Shown piece by piece: positions 17,137 to 26,604 of a DNA stretch of 64,000 nt. A model generated the notes under the pieces. That model was not told where the DNA came from, did no database searches, and saw only the letters and a list, made by a program, of their open reading frames with translations. Each line of letters begins with the position of its first letter. Within the stretch, counting starts at the first letter, position 1. The stretch covers positions 1 through 64,000 of the forward strand of contig DVGI01000013.1 of the NCBI GenBank assembly GCA_018712805.1. Direction: 5' to 3'. The DNA comes from Candidatus Fimenecus excrementavium (GTDB lineage Bacteria; Bacillota; Clostridia; Oscillospirales; Acutalibacteraceae). The position numbers and the translations under genes were made by a program.

Positions 17137-18000
17137 TTATCGTTTCCAAATTGCCGTCGCGCCGCAAGGCAGCACAAGCCCCGAGCTTGTCACCGGCAAA
17201 CCGATTTCATCGCTTTCTGTGTGCCCGCCGAATGTCGGCGACAACACCGAACTTAAAATGTACTGCATCACCGCCGGAGAAAGCCCGGTGGTATAGGAGT
17301 TTAAAAGCACCGCAATCGGATTTTCCGAAAGCACACCCCGGCAAAGCTCGACGAAGCTGTATATTTCGTTTTCGAGTTTCCAAACCTCGCCGCCGGGGCC
17401 GCGCCCGTAAGAAGGCGGGTCCATAATCAAAATATCATAATGGTTGCCGCGGCGGATTTCCCGTTGGACAAATTTCACGCAGTCGTCGACAATCCACCGC
17501 ACAGGGCGGTCAATCACGCCCGAGGACTGGGCATTTTCTTTCGCCCACTGCACCATACCTTTGGAGGCGTCCACGTGGACGACCTGCGCGCCGGCTTTCA
17601 GCGCGGAAACCGTTGCCGCGCCGGTATAAGAAAACAAATTGAGCACGCGCACCGGACGATTGGCTTTCGTGATTAAATCCCGGACATAGTCCCAGTTGAC
17701 CGCCTGTTCGGGGAACACGCCGGTGTGCTTAAATCCCATCGTTTTGACGTTGAACGTAAGGTCTTTATAACCGATTTCCCAACGGTCCGGCACCTTGCCG
17801 CGGACTTCCCAGTGTCCGCCGCCGGTGTTGGAACGGTGATAAACCGCGTCGGCTTTGCGCCAAAGCGGATGCTTTTTTTCGGTTTGCCAAATGACCTGGG
17901 GGTCGGGACGAATCAGCGTGACGCGCCCCCAGCGCTCCAGACGCTCGCCGCAGGAGCAGTCGAGCAATTCATAATCTTTCCAATCTTTTGAAAAGCGCAT
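17137..18000 (-). CDS. Class I SAM-dependent methyltransferase, RlmI/RlmK-like
   Basis: The 287-residue protein has the SAM-binding loop VLNLFSYTGAATV (about 120-132), an acidic strand VVHVDASKGMV, and the catalytic-type DPPSYGRGP. These are features of the RlmI/RlmK group that methylates 23S rRNA, and of close SAM methyltransferases without the PUA domain. The PUA domain found in RlmI is missing here, so the exact target is not certain. The start overlaps the glmM stop by 1 nt (TAATG). Confidence 0.82.
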   Translation of the reverse strand: MRFSKDWKDYELLDCSCGERLERWGRVTLIRPDPQVIWQTEKKHPLWRKADAVYHRSNTGGGHWEVRGKVPDRWEIGYKDLTFNVKTMGFKHTGVFPEQAVNWDYVRDLITKANRPVRVLNLFSYTGAATVSALKAGAQVVHVDASKGMVQWAKENAQSSGVIDRPVRWIVDDCVKFVQREIRRGNHYDILIMDPPSYGRGPGGEVWKLENEIYSFVELCRGVLSENPIAVLLNSYTTGLSPAVMQYILSSVLSPTFGGHTESDEIGLPVTSSGLVLPCGATAIWKR

Positions 18001-19349
18001 TACACTAACCTTTCCCGCACCACTTCGGCAATGCTTTCGCCGAGCTCGCGGATTTTCTGTTGGTCTTTGCCTTCTAACATGACGCGCACAAGCGGTTCCG
18101 TCCCCGAAACACGCACAAGCACGCGGCCGGTGTCGCCGAGTTCTTCTTCGGCGCTTGCAATGGCATTTTTGATTTCCTTATCATCTGCAAAGCGCACGCG
18201 CCCGTAATTGGAAACGCGGACGTTGATGAGTACTTGCGGATAGACTTCCATTTCATCGGCAAGCGTTTGCAGTTTTTTGCCGGTATGCGCAAGCACCCGC
18301 AAAAGCTGAATGGCGGAAAGCTGACCATCGCCGGTCGTCGCATAATCTAAGAAAATGATATGCCCTGACTGTTCGCCGCCGATGGAATAGCCGTGTTCCA
18401 GCATATTTTCAAGCACGTAACGGTCGCCGACTTTGGTGCGCTCGCAATGGATTCCGTTGTCATCGCAGAACTTGAAAAAGCCCATGTTGCTCATCACGGT
18501 TACCACGGCGGTATCTTTGTGGAGCGTGCCTTGCGACTGCATATATTTCGCGCAGACGGCAATCGCTTTGTCGCCGTCCACAACATTGCCGGTGTCGTCC
18601 ACGGCAAGCATACGGTCGGCGTCGCCGTCAAAAGCGAAACCTAAGTCACAGTTATTTTCGAGGACACATTTCTGCAAAGACTCCATATGGGTAGAACCGC
18701 AGTCGCGGTTGATATTGACACCGTCGGGCTTGTCGTGAATGACAATGCACTGTGCGCCGAGGGATTCAAACACGGTTCTTGCCGTAACGCTTGCCGAACC
18801 GTTGGCGCAGTCGATTGCGATTTTCATGCCGTCACAGCGCGTATCGGTGGTGGAAAGCAAATGCTGAATGTAGTCCTCTACCGCGTGCTCGGCACGTGTC
18901 ACACGGCCGACGTCGCCGCCGATCATCACCGGCGGGGTTTTGACTTCGTCCAAAATAATCGCTTCAATCTCATTTTCCAGCGCGTCGGGCAGTTTGTAGC
19001 CGGTGGACTGAAAAATCTTGATGCCGTTGTATTCACAGGGGTTGTGCGACGCGGAAATCATCACGCCCGCGTCATAGCCGTATTCTTTCACGAGGAAAGC
19101 AACCGCCGGCGTGGGCAGAACGCCTAAAAGCAAAACATCGGCGCCGACCGAGCAAAGCCCGGCGGCAATGGCGGATTCCAGCATTTCACCGGAAGCGCGC
19201 GTGTCCATACCGATCATGACCTTGGGGCGGTGCTCCAAATTTTCGGTCAGCACCATCGCCGCCGCACGACCGATTTGCACTGCAAGTTCACAGGTAATCT
19301 CGCTGTTGGCGACGCCGCGTGCGCCGTCTGTTCCGAATAATCTTCCCAT
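18000..19349 (-). CDS. glmM: Phosphoglucosamine mutase
   Basis: The 449-residue protein begins MGRLFGTDGARG and has the active-site serine loop ISASHNP (Ser101), the metal loop DGDADR (about 240) and the sugar-binding GGEQSGH. It interconverts glucosamine-6-phosphate and glucosamine-1-phosphate for peptidoglycan precursor UDP-GlcNAc. The C-terminal phosphate-binding loop RVSGTEPLVRVM is present. The gene lies 15 nt after ruvB and overlaps the methyltransferase. Confidence 0.97.
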   Translation of the reverse strand: MGRLFGTDGARGVANSEITCELAVQIGRAAAMVLTENLEHRPKVMIGMDTRASGEMLESAIAAGLCSVGADVLLLGVLPTPAVAFLVKEYGYDAGVMISASHNPCEYNGIKIFQSTGYKLPDALENEIEAIILDEVKTPPVMIGGDVGRVTRAEHAVEDYIQHLLSTTDTRCDGMKIAIDCANGSASVTARTVFESLGAQCIVIHDKPDGVNINRDCGSTHMESLQKCVLENNCDLGFAFDGDADRMLAVDDTGNVVDGDKAIAVCAKYMQSQGTLHKDTAVVTVMSNMGFFKFCDDNGIHCERTKVGDRYVLENMLEHGYSIGGEQSGHIIFLDYATTGDGQLSAIQLLRVLAHTGKKLQTLADEMEVYPQVLINVRVSNYGRVRFADDKEIKNAIASAEEELGDTGRVLVRVSGTEPLVRVMLEGKDQQKIRELGESIAEVVRERLV

Positions 19350-19364
19350 ACTCTTTTCTCCTTT

Positions 19365-20393
19365 TTATAAATCCAGTTGCTGCTGCCCAGACATGGCGAA
19401 ACCCAAATGCCGATAAGCCAGCGGTGTTACCACGCGCCCGCGCGGGGTTTTGGAAAGGAAACCGATTTGCATAAGATACGGTTCGTAAACATCTTCAATC
19501 GTGACCGCTTCTTCGCCGATTGTAGCGGCGATGGTTTCAAGCCCGACCGGGCCGCCGTTGTAGTTGCGAATCATAGAGGTTAAAAGCAAACGGTCAATAT
19601 TGTCAAGGCCGAGTTCGTCAATTTCCATGCGGCCGAGCGCAATTTTCGCCGTGTCGGCGGTAATCACGCCGTTGCCCATTACTTCGGCAAAGTCGCGCGC
19701 ACGTTTTAACAGCCGGTTCGCAATTCGCGGTGTGCCGCGCGAACGGGAGGCAATTTCCATAGCGCCGTCGTCGTCAATGGCGATGCCGAGAATTCCGGCG
19801 CTTCGCCGCACGATTTGCGCAAGCTCTTCGGGCGTATACATTTCGAGCCTTGCAATGACGCCGAAACGGTCGCGCAAGGGCGCGGTCAGCTGACCGGCGC
19901 GCGTCGTGGCACCGACCAAAGTAAATTTCGGCAAATCCAACCGGATAGAACGCGCGGACGGACCTTTGCCGATGATAATATCAAGCGCATTGTCCTCCAT
20001 TGCGGGATAGAGCACTTCTTCGACGCTTCGCGACAGGCGGTGAATTTCGTCAATGAACAACACATCCCCGTCGCTTAAATTCGTAAGCAGAGCCGCCAAA
20101 TCGCCGGGCTTTTCAATCGCCGGGCCGGAGGTTACGCGAATTTGCACCTGCATTTCGTTGGCGATAATCCCCGCGAGCGTGGTTTTGCCAAGTCCCGGAG
20201 GGCCGTATAAAAGCACGTGGTCAAGCTGTTCGCCGCGCGCTTTTGCCGCTTCGATATATACTTTTAAATTTTCCTTAGCCTTTTCCTGCCCGATATATTC
20301 GTTTAAGGTCTTCGGGCGCAGGGAAAGCTCGGTTTCGCTGTCCGCCTCGTTAAAATCCGGCGAGACGATGCGATTTTCATTGTCAAAATCCAT
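19365..20393 (-). CDS. ruvB: Holliday junction branch-migration ATPase RuvB
   Basis: The 342-residue AAA+ protein has Walker A GPPGLGKT (about 65), Walker B LFIDEIHR, sensor GATTRAGQL and a C-terminal winged helix ([15 protein letters not shown]). It drives branch migration with RuvA. The start follows ruvA by 3 nt, completing a ruvCAB operon. Confidence 0.97.
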   Translation of the reverse strand: MDFDNENRIVSPDFNEADSETELSLRPKTLNEYIGQEKAKENLKVYIEAAKARGEQLDHVLLYGPPGLGKTTLAGIIANEMQVQIRVTSGPAIEKPGDLAALLTNLSDGDVLFIDEIHRLSRSVEEVLYPAMEDNALDIIIGKGPSARSIRLDLPKFTLVGATTRAGQLTAPLRDRFGVIARLEMYTPEELAQIVRRSAGILGIAIDDDGAMEIASRSRGTPRIANRLLKRARDFAEVMGNGVITADTAKIALGRMEIDELGLDNIDRLLLTSMIRNYNGGPVGLETIAATIGEEAVTIEDVYEPYLMQIGFLSKTPRGRVVTPLAYRHLGFAMSGQQQLDL

Positions 20394-20396
20394 ATC

Positions 20397-21005
20397 TTAC
20401 ACCTGCTTTGCAAGCCGTTTTAACGCCTGCTTAATCAAATCTTCCACCGAAAGCGTATCGGGAAGCCCCGATACGGCGACCGCCGCTTCACTTTGGGAAT
20501 AACCGAGCATTGTCAGCGCGCTGACCGCTTCGGCGGTATTCCCGCCCTGCACCGCTGCACCAGCGGCTTCTATTTCGGGCGTGACGGAGGAAAGCTCCAA
20601 TCCTTTCGCCAATTTGTCTTTGAGTTCCAGCACCACACGCTGGGCAAGCTTCGGCCCGACGCCTTGGGCGCGGGTAATCGCCTTGCTGTCGCCCGTAGCA
20701 ATGCTCAACGCCAGTTTTTCGGGGCTTAACTCGGAAAGAATTGCGAGCGCCGCTTTCGGTCCGACGCCGGAAACGGAAATGAGCGACTTAAAGCAGTCGA
20801 GTTCCTGAAGCGTCGCAAAGCCGAACAAATCCAACGCGTCTTCACGCACGTTCAAATAGGTGTAAAGCGTGGCAACGCTCCCGATTTCGCCAATCGCTTT
20901 GCGCGTGGTGAGCGTAGTGTTGCAGCGAAATGCAATCCCGCCGGTTTCCAAAGCAACCGACTGGACGTCTGCAAATACAATTTTGCCCGTAATGGAATAA
21001 AACAT
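20397..21005 (-). CDS. ruvA: Holliday junction DNA-binding protein RuvA
   Basis: The 202-residue protein has the N-terminal OB-fold (MFYSITGKIV), tandem helix-hairpin-helix motifs (VSGVGPKAAL and AQGVGPKLAQRVV, about 75-130) and a C-terminal RuvB-binding domain. It starts 3 nt after the ruvC stop. Confidence 0.96.
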   Translation of the reverse strand: MFYSITGKIVFADVQSVALETGGIAFRCNTTLTTRKAIGEIGSVATLYTYLNVREDALDLFGFATLQELDCFKSLISVSGVGPKAALAILSELSPEKLALSIATGDSKAITRAQGVGPKLAQRVVLELKDKLAKGLELSSVTPEIEAAGAAVQGGNTAEAVSALTMLGYSQSEAAVAVSGLPDTLSVEDLIKQALKRLAKQV

Positions 21006-21008
21006 AAA

Positions 21009-21515
21009 TTACCGAATCCCCATCTGTTTTAATTTTCCCATCAGCGACCCGCTGGCGTGCCCGTGGCAAATCGCCATCGCGAGCGCGTCCGCCGTGTCGT
21101 CCGGTTTGGGAATCTTTTCTAAATTTAAAATCAGGCGCGTCATTTCCTGCACCTGTTTTTTCTCTGCCCTGCCGTAACCGACAACGCTTTGCTTTACCTG
21201 CAGCGGCGTATATTCAAACACTTCTACGCCGTGCTTTTGCGCCGCGAGCACGGTTACGCCGCGCGCCTGCGCCACGTCAATGACCGTTTTGGCGTTTGTA
21301 TTATAAAACAGCTTTTCAATCGACATCGCCTCGGGGTGAAAGCGCTCCATTAAAAGGCAGAGGTCATCATAAATCATTTCGAGCCGCCTGTTGAAAGGGG
21401 TTCCCGCCTGCGTCGTAATCGCGCCGTAATCCAAAACGGTAAAGCGGTTGTTGCTGTATTCAAGCACCCCGTAGCCGACAATGGCATAGCCCGGGTCTAT
21501 CCCTAAAATCACCAT
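21009..21515 (-). CDS. ruvC: Holliday junction resolvase RuvC
   Basis: I use the ATG at 21515 (MVILGIDPG), which has GGGGAA just upstream, rather than 21554. The 168-residue protein has the RNase H-like acidic residues: Asp in GIDPG, Glu in SIEKLF (about 67), and the C-terminal Asp pair in PDDTADALA. It cuts Holliday junctions symmetrically. It is first in the ruvCAB-glmM transcript. Confidence 0.95.
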   Translation of the reverse strand: MVILGIDPGYAIVGYGVLEYSNNRFTVLDYGAITTQAGTPFNRRLEMIYDDLCLLMERFHPEAMSIEKLFYNTNAKTVIDVAQARGVTVLAAQKHGVEVFEYTPLQVKQSVVGYGRAEKKQVQEMTRLILNLEKIPKPDDTADALAMAICHGHASGSLMGKLKQMGIR

Positions 21516-21616
21516 ATCAAATTCCCCAAAAAGCCTACTTTTACAAAATAACATATTTAAAGAATTTTACCATAAATCCTTAGAAATAGCAAGTAAACAG
21601 AGTGTGAATTCTAAAG

Positions 21617-21651
21617 AAAAAAGAACGGCAGAAAAAGCCGTTCTCTTTTTT
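21617..21651 (-). terminator. Terminator after der
   Basis: The 8-bp stem AGAACGGC/GCCGTTCT (21622-21629 with 21637-21644) is flanked by A-rich and T-rich tracts. It lies just past the der stop. Confidence 0.85.
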
Positions 21652-21652
21652 G

Positions 21653-22996
21653 TTATTTCGTATCTTTTTTGCCGTTTCTCCCCTGGCGTTCGCGGATAAT
21701 ATAGCGCGTCGGGGTGCCCTCAAGGCCGAACACTTCGCGGATTCGGTTATCAATATAGCGCTGATAGCTGTAATGGAACAAATCCTTGCTGTTGACAAAG
21801 CAGACGAATGTCGGCGGGCGCGTGGACGCCTGGGTCATGTAATAGATTTTCAGGCGGCGGCCTTTGTCTGTCGGCGGCTGAACACGCAGCGTGGCATCAG
21901 CGAGCACTTCATTGAGCTTGCCTGTGGAAATACGCATTGCATTTTGCGAATCGACAAAGCGAATCAGCTCAAACAGGCGGTCGAGCCGCTGGCCGGTTTT
22001 GGCGGAAATGAAGATAATCGGCGCATAGCTCATAAACGAAAAATCATTCATCAGCTTTTTGCGCTCTTTGTCCATGGTGTGGCCGTCTTTTTCGACCGCG
22101 TCCCATTTATTGACCGCGATAATGCACGCTTTGCCGAGCTCGTGCGCGATACCGGCGACTTTGGAATCCTGTTCGGTAAAGCCCTCGGTCGCGTCAATCA
22201 TAATCACGCAGACGTCGGCGCGTTCCACCGCCATGCGGGCACGCAGGACCGAATATTTTTCAATTTGGTCTTCGACTTTGTTTTTGCGGCGAAGCCCCGC
22301 GGTGTCGATAAACACGAAACTGCCGAATTTGTTTTCGACAAGCGTGTCTGTCGCGTCGCGCGTTGTGCCCGCAATATTGGAAACGATTGCGCGTTCTTCG
22401 CCGGAAATGGCGTTAATAAGCGACGACTTGCCGACATTCGGTTTGCCGATGACCGCCACGCGGACAGTGTCGCTTTCGTCCTCGTCTTCGGCTTCATCAG
22501 GCAGATACGCCAAAACAGCGTCGAGCAAATCGCCGGTGCCGTGCCCGTGGACAGAAGAAACGGCAATCGGGTCGCCGAGCCCCAAATTATAGAATTCATA
22601 AAATTCCGGCGGCACTTCGCCGATGGTATCGCATTTGTTAACACAAAGCACAATCGGCTTGCCGCTTTTTTGGAGCATTGCCGCCACTTCTTCGTCGGTT
22701 GCGACAACGCCGGAGCGCAAATCCGTCACCAAAATAATGACGTCGGCGCTGTCAATCGCAAGCTGTGCCTGCCGGCGCATCTGGGAAAGAATTATATCGT
22801 TGGAATAGGGCTCAATACCGCCCGTGTCCACGAGCAGCATATGGCGGCCGAGCCACTCGCAGTCGCCGTAAATACGGTCGCGGGTGACACCCGGCGTATC
22901 GTCGACAATCGACAGGCGTTTGCCGATGAGTTTGTTAAACAAGGTGCTTTTGCCGACATTCGGTCTGCCGACAATCGCCACAACGGGTCTTGCCAT
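21653..22996 (-). CDS. der: Ribosome-biogenesis GTPase Der (EngA)
   Basis: The 447-residue protein has two tandem GTPase domains, with P-loops GRPNVGKST (about 9-17) and GKPNVGKSS (about 185), each with DTxG and NKxD motifs (NKCD, NKWD). A C-terminal KH-like domain follows. It acts in 50S ribosome assembly. The start is 2 nt from the end of the DUF512 gene, a pairing common in Clostridia. An antisense 495-codon frame is a shadow. Confidence 0.97.
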   Translation of the reverse strand: MARPVVAIVGRPNVGKSTLFNKLIGKRLSIVDDTPGVTRDRIYGDCEWLGRHMLLVDTGGIEPYSNDIILSQMRRQAQLAIDSADVIILVTDLRSGVVATDEEVAAMLQKSGKPIVLCVNKCDTIGEVPPEFYEFYNLGLGDPIAVSSVHGHGTGDLLDAVLAYLPDEAEDEDESDTVRVAVIGKPNVGKSSLINAISGEERAIVSNIAGTTRDATDTLVENKFGSFVFIDTAGLRRKNKVEDQIEKYSVLRARMAVERADVCVIMIDATEGFTEQDSKVAGIAHELGKACIIAVNKWDAVEKDGHTMDKERKKLMNDFSFMSYAPIIFISAKTGQRLDRLFELIRFVDSQNAMRISTGKLNEVLADATLRVQPPTDKGRRLKIYYMTQASTRPPTFVCFVNSKDLFHYSYQRYIDNRIREVFGLEGTPTRYIIRERQGRNGKKDTK

Positions 22997-22998
22997 TG

Positions 22999-24309
22999 TT
23001 ACACCCCCAAAAGATTCCGGAGCAGTTCTTCGCCGCGGTTGCCGGTCGGAATAACCGGCAGTTTCAATGCAGCTTCTGCTCCTTTGAGTGTTATATCATC
23101 TAAAAACTTATTTTTATCGGTCGAATGGGACGTATAGTCAATCGTCATCACCAGCGGGATAAGCAGCGCATCGCCGAGGTCTTTGCCTTTAAGCTGGTCT
23201 AACAAATCCTGCCCGGTTAAAAGCCCGGCGACGGTAATGGTTTCGCCGAAGAAATGATTGACAATCGGAACGACGGAAATTTCGCAGCCGATTTTTTCCT
23301 GCGCCGCTTTGGCAAACTCGTAAATCAGCGGGAAGGCTGCCGTACCGGTCGCCATAGTGACTTTCTGATAGCGGGATTTTTGCTTGCAGGCAGAAAGCGC
23401 TTCAAAAAATTCATCGCGCAGAGAAGTCCAAAGCCCTACGCCGTTATCGAGCTGCGGGTAGTCGTCATAATATTCTGCGGACGGCATCGGGCGTTCGGCT
23501 TTTAAGAAAAACTCGTCCGCCGGGTAACAAAAGCCCACGCCGTGGTTTTTACGAAAATCGTTTGAAAACCGCTCCATAATGTCAATAACTTCGCCGGCGG
23601 TCTCTTTGGTGTAAGCCGTGAGCGGATAAAGCCCCTCGCGGTATTTCGTAAGCCCCACGGGCACGGCGGCGACGCTTTGCACCGCCGGATACAGCGCGGA
23701 AAGCTCTTGAAGACTATATTCCAGTTCTTTGCCGTCGTTTATCCCGGGGCAAAGAACCAGTTGGGTATTCATTTTAATACCCGCTTTCGCAAAACGCTTT
23801 AAAATTGCAAGTGATTCGCCGGCAAAGCGGTTGCCCATCATTTTCACGCGCAATTCCGGATTCATCGTGTGCACGGAAATGTTGACGGGGCTTATGTGCA
23901 TATCGATAATGCGCTGGACCTCATGTTCGGAAATGTTGGTCAGCGTGATATAATTGCCGAACAAAAAGGAAAGGCGGCTGTCATCATCTTTAAAATACAG
24001 GCTTTCGCGCATGCCTTTCGGCAGCTGGTCGATAAAGCAGAATATGCATTTATTCCGGCAGCGCTGCTGTTTGTCCATCAAATAGGTATGAAAGGAAAGG
24101 CCGGTATCGGACGACGGCATACGGATACTGCGTTTCTTGCCGTTTTTACACTGAAACTCCATTGTGACCGGCGCAAAGCTCATATAAAAATCGTAGTCCA
24201 AAATGTCTTCGATTTCTTTGCCGTCCACAGACAAAAGTGTATCGCCCGCGCGCACGCCCCAAAACCAGCAGCGTGAAAACGGTTTTACGCTTTCAATTTG
24301 CACCGCCAT
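22999..24309 (-). CDS. DUF512-family radical SAM/PDZ-like protein
   Basis: I choose the ATG at 24309 (AGGAAG 8 nt upstream); the GTG at 24318 is too near that site. The 436-residue protein has an N-terminal PDZ-like segment (AGDTLLSVDGKEIED), the radical SAM-like cluster motif CRNKCIFCFIDQLP (about 80-93), a TIM-barrel region and the C-terminal DUF512 domain. Members are annotated as putative Fe-S oxidoreductases of unknown reaction. Linkage to der suggests a role around ribosome maturation, which is inference. Confidence 0.85.
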   Translation of the reverse strand: MAVQIESVKPFSRCWFWGVRAGDTLLSVDGKEIEDILDYDFYMSFAPVTMEFQCKNGKKRSIRMPSSDTGLSFHTYLMDKQQRCRNKCIFCFIDQLPKGMRESLYFKDDDSRLSFLFGNYITLTNISEHEVQRIIDMHISPVNISVHTMNPELRVKMMGNRFAGESLAILKRFAKAGIKMNTQLVLCPGINDGKELEYSLQELSALYPAVQSVAAVPVGLTKYREGLYPLTAYTKETAGEVIDIMERFSNDFRKNHGVGFCYPADEFFLKAERPMPSAEYYDDYPQLDNGVGLWTSLRDEFFEALSACKQKSRYQKVTMATGTAAFPLIYEFAKAAQEKIGCEISVVPIVNHFFGETITVAGLLTGQDLLDQLKGKDLGDALLIPLVMTIDYTSHSTDKNKFLDDITLKGAEAALKLPVIPTGNRGEELLRNLLGV

Positions 24310-24337
24310 GCCGTTCACTTCCTTTCTACACGAGAAA

Positions 24338-24368
24338 AAGGCGGGGAAGACACAACTTCTCCACCTTT
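24338..24368 (-). terminator. Probable terminator after rpmF
   Basis: Arms AAAGGcGGgGAAG and CTTCTCCACCTTT pair with one mismatch and one G-U. On the minus strand a TTTTTCTC tail follows. Confidence 0.6.
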
Positions 24369-24394
24369 CCGTTACCTAAAAAATTTCGGCGAAC

Positions 24395-24577
24395 TTACGC
24401 TTCGGTTTTAATGACCTGACGGCCGTTGTAATAGCCGCAAGCGGGGCAAACTCTGTGCGCTCTTTTGTATTCGCCGCAGTTCGGGCACTTCTGGAGCTCA
24501 GGTGCGCTCATTTTCCAAACATTGGAACGTCTTTTATCTCTTCTTGCTTTAGAAACTCTTCTCTTCGGTACTGCCAT
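24395..24577 (-). CDS. rpmF: 50S ribosomal protein L32
   Basis: From the ATG at 24577 (GGAGAG upstream) the product is 60 residues, the family's usual size. It begins [18 protein letters not shown] and holds a four-Cys zinc ribbon (CPNC ... CPAC), so this is the zinc-binding C+ form. It follows the DUF177 gene, the usual order. Confidence 0.96.
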   Translation of the reverse strand: MAVPKRRVSKARRDKRRSNVWKMSAPELQKCPNCGEYKRAHRVCPACGYYNGRQVIKTEA

Positions 24578-24615
24578 TGTCAAGCTCTCCTTATGAAAAA
24601 TTATACATATTACGG

Positions 24616-25089
24616 TTATGATAGCAAATCCTGCAGCACGGCAAGGCGTGGGTCAACGGGCTTTTTGCAGCCGCAAGGACCGTTGTTCAAATCAGCACCG
24701 CACATCGGGCAAAGCCCTTTGCAGTTGCTCTTGCACAACACCTTGGTTGGCAGGGACAAAAGTATGTCTTCGCGCAGAAGCTCGTCTAAGTCAAAGTGCA
24801 TGTCCTCGACCAAAATCAGCTCGTCGTTTTCCTCATTCTGTAAAGAACGGGTCAAAACGTGCGTAAACTGCCGGTTTAAAGATTGGGGCACATCTCGAAG
24901 GCAACGGTCACAGCTTGCCACATAGTCGAGACGGACGTCGGCGGTTAAGGTGACCACCCCTGCCCTGTTTTCGACCAAGCCGGAAACCTTTGCGGGTTCT
25001 TTGATTCCGCTATCAGCTAAAACGAACTCGTAATTGAATTCTTTTTTTTCGCCGATATTGTTAAAAACAGGCTCCAATTCAATAAACAT
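24616..25089 (-). CDS. DUF177 (YceD-like) protein
   Basis: The ATG at 25089 has GAGGT six bases upstream. The 157-residue protein has the DUF177 arrangement: an N-terminal beta-rich part, CDRCLRD (about 77-83), an acidic stretch, then [17 protein letters not shown] near the C-terminus. Four or more cysteines probably bind zinc. DUF177 genes sit immediately upstream of rpmF in most bacteria and have been tied to 23S rRNA accumulation. Confidence 0.88.
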   Translation of the reverse strand: MFIELEPVFNNIGEKKEFNYEFVLADSGIKEPAKVSGLVENRAGVVTLTADVRLDYVASCDRCLRDVPQSLNRQFTHVLTRSLQNEENDELILVEDMHFDLDELLREDILLSLPTKVLCKSNCKGLCPMCGADLNNGPCGCKKPVDPRLAVLQDLLS

Positions 25090-25170
25090 AACATACCTCG
25101 TCAAACTAACGCAAAAGATATTATAATGGGTTAAGGCGCGTTTGTCAACAAAAAATTATGAAAAATTCAA

Positions 25171-26067
25171 TTATTCCGCCGTAGTCACCGAATCGGTCTC
25201 TGCCTCAGTTTCAGGCTCGGTTTCGGGCGTTAACGCCTGCGCATCACTCGGAATCGAATTGTAGACGGAAATCATTTTTTCGCGAATGGCAGAATCGGGT
25301 TTATAAACCGAAAGGCCGATTGCGATATAATCATTGGTAAACGTCGCATAAAACCCGGGCGCGACGACGGAAATATCGGAAACGCCGTAGGTGTGATTGT
25401 CGGGGTTATAATCGCTTTCGGTAAGTTTAAAACCTTTTATCATCGTCAAAATTTCGTTTCCGAGCGCATCGTCTTCGACGATTTTATAGGTGTTGCCCAT
25501 AGACACGGTGACTTTGTTGGGCACTTCGCTGTTGTCCGCCGCGACGGACTCGGTTTGCATATCGACCGTAGCGTCCTCAGAAAGCAGGTAATCTTTGGAA
25601 AAGGAAATCAAATAGGCGCGGTAAAGAGACGCCGCATCGGCGCCCTCCGCAAGTTCGCTGTGAACGGTAAATACGTTATTCACAGCGTCGATTTTGGTGA
25701 TATTCAGCGTGGCTTTGGTACTGTGATAGCGTTTGACAAACAACAAAACATTGTTTTCAAAAAAGCTTTCATCATAGCGCGCGGTCATTTCGGTAAAGCT
25801 TTTTGTGGAACTGTCTTCGGAATTGACCGCGTCTAAATCGAAATAGGCGCCCAGCGCCGTTTTTCCCTTTTCAAAATCTTTAAAAGACGTAAAAAAGTAA
25901 TATTCATTTTGCGCGGTTTGCTCGACATTTGCAAGCGGGACGAGCGTAACGCACGCACTTTGAAATTTCAAATCATAAAATGCCTGATTTTCGCCGTTTT
26001 CGGCAGTACAGCCGAACAGCGGCAAAAACAGCAGCGCCGCACAAAGAAGGCACAAAACTCGCTTCAC
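25171..26067 (-). CDS. Predicted lipoprotein of unknown function
   Basis: The GTG at 26067 has GGGGTG six bases upstream and directly opens a lipoprotein signal: KR, a hydrophobic run, then the lipobox LFGC with Cys20. The mature 278 residues contain no domain I recognise. The tail is rich in Glu/Thr (PETEPETEAETDSVTT). It would sit on the outer face of the membrane. Repeated sequences of the 'VTFTVHSEL'-like beta type suggest an all-beta fold, which is weak inference. Confidence 0.75.
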   Translation of the reverse strand: MKRVLCLLCAALLFLPLFGCTAENGENQAFYDLKFQSACVTLVPLANVEQTAQNEYYFFTSFKDFEKGKTALGAYFDLDAVNSEDSSTKSFTEMTARYDESFFENNVLLFVKRYHSTKATLNITKIDAVNNVFTVHSELAEGADAASLYRAYLISFSKDYLLSEDATVDMQTESVAADNSEVPNKVTVSMGNTYKIVEDDALGNEILTMIKGFKLTESDYNPDNHTYGVSDISVVAPGFYATFTNDYIAIGLSVYKPDSAIREKMISVYNSIPSDAQALTPETEPETEAETDSVTTAE

Positions 26068-26085
26068 AAATTCACCCCGCAAACA

Positions 26086-26118
26086 GAAAAAACCGCTGTG
26101 CGCGCACAACGGCTTTTT
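26086..26118 (-). terminator. Terminator after the small P-loop gene
   Basis: AAAACCGCTGTGCG pairs with CGCACAACGGCTTTT; a T-run follows on the minus strand. The lipoprotein gene begins about 20 bp beyond. Confidence 0.7.
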
Positions 26119-26132
26119 CGAGATTGTTTTTG

Positions 26133-26552
26133 TCAGTTGATTTTTTCGCAGTAAGCGAACATTCTCTCCGGCAGGTTTTCAAGGTCGGTCGAAACAGTAA
26201 AGGTAAAGGCCGTCCCGGAAATCTTGGAAAGATCGTCAACCTTTTTCAAGAAGTCGGCGAGCGCTTCATAGTCTCTGCCGCCGATGCGGAAAGTCGCATC
26301 TACAAAAATATCGGTAATATCGTGGTCGCCCGCGCAAAGGCCGCTCAAAAAGCCGTAAAGCGCGTCAAAACCCGTAATGGAGAAATTGTCGGTTGCAACA
26401 AGACGGGCACGATAGTTTACATCATATGTAAGCTTCGTTTCCTTTTCAACGCAGATGACGTTGCCGTTGGATTTTTCAATCGCAGCGTTGACCTTGTCGA
26501 CAAGCAATTTTGTTTTTCCTGAGCCTTTGTGGCCAATGATAAGAGATACCAT
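26133..26552 (-). CDS. Small P-loop ATPase-like protein (139 aa)
   Basis: Walker A GHKGSGKTK is at residues 7-15. A strand ending in DIFVDATF (about 81-88) could be Walker B, and no further ATPase domain follows. The whole protein is one compact P-loop fold without helicase or kinase motifs. Related small ATP-binding proteins occur in Clostridia beside pgi-type genes, but I know of no assigned function. It has GGAGGAG upstream and lies 52 bp after pgi. Confidence 0.7.
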   Translation of the reverse strand: MVSLIIGHKGSGKTKLLVDKVNAAIEKSNGNVICVEKETKLTYDVNYRARLVATDNFSITGFDALYGFLSGLCAGDHDITDIFVDATFRIGGRDYEALADFLKKVDDLSKISGTAFTFTVSTDLENLPERMFAYCEKIN

Positions 26553-26604
26553 AGAGTTCTCCTCCTGTATATTATAGAATCCGCCCGTGCGGGGACAAAC
26601 AAGT

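Noticed and set aside
21650..23137. 495-codon plus-strand frame
   Set aside because: It is exactly antisense to der, whose GTPase motifs are intact; the antisense product has no domain pattern.
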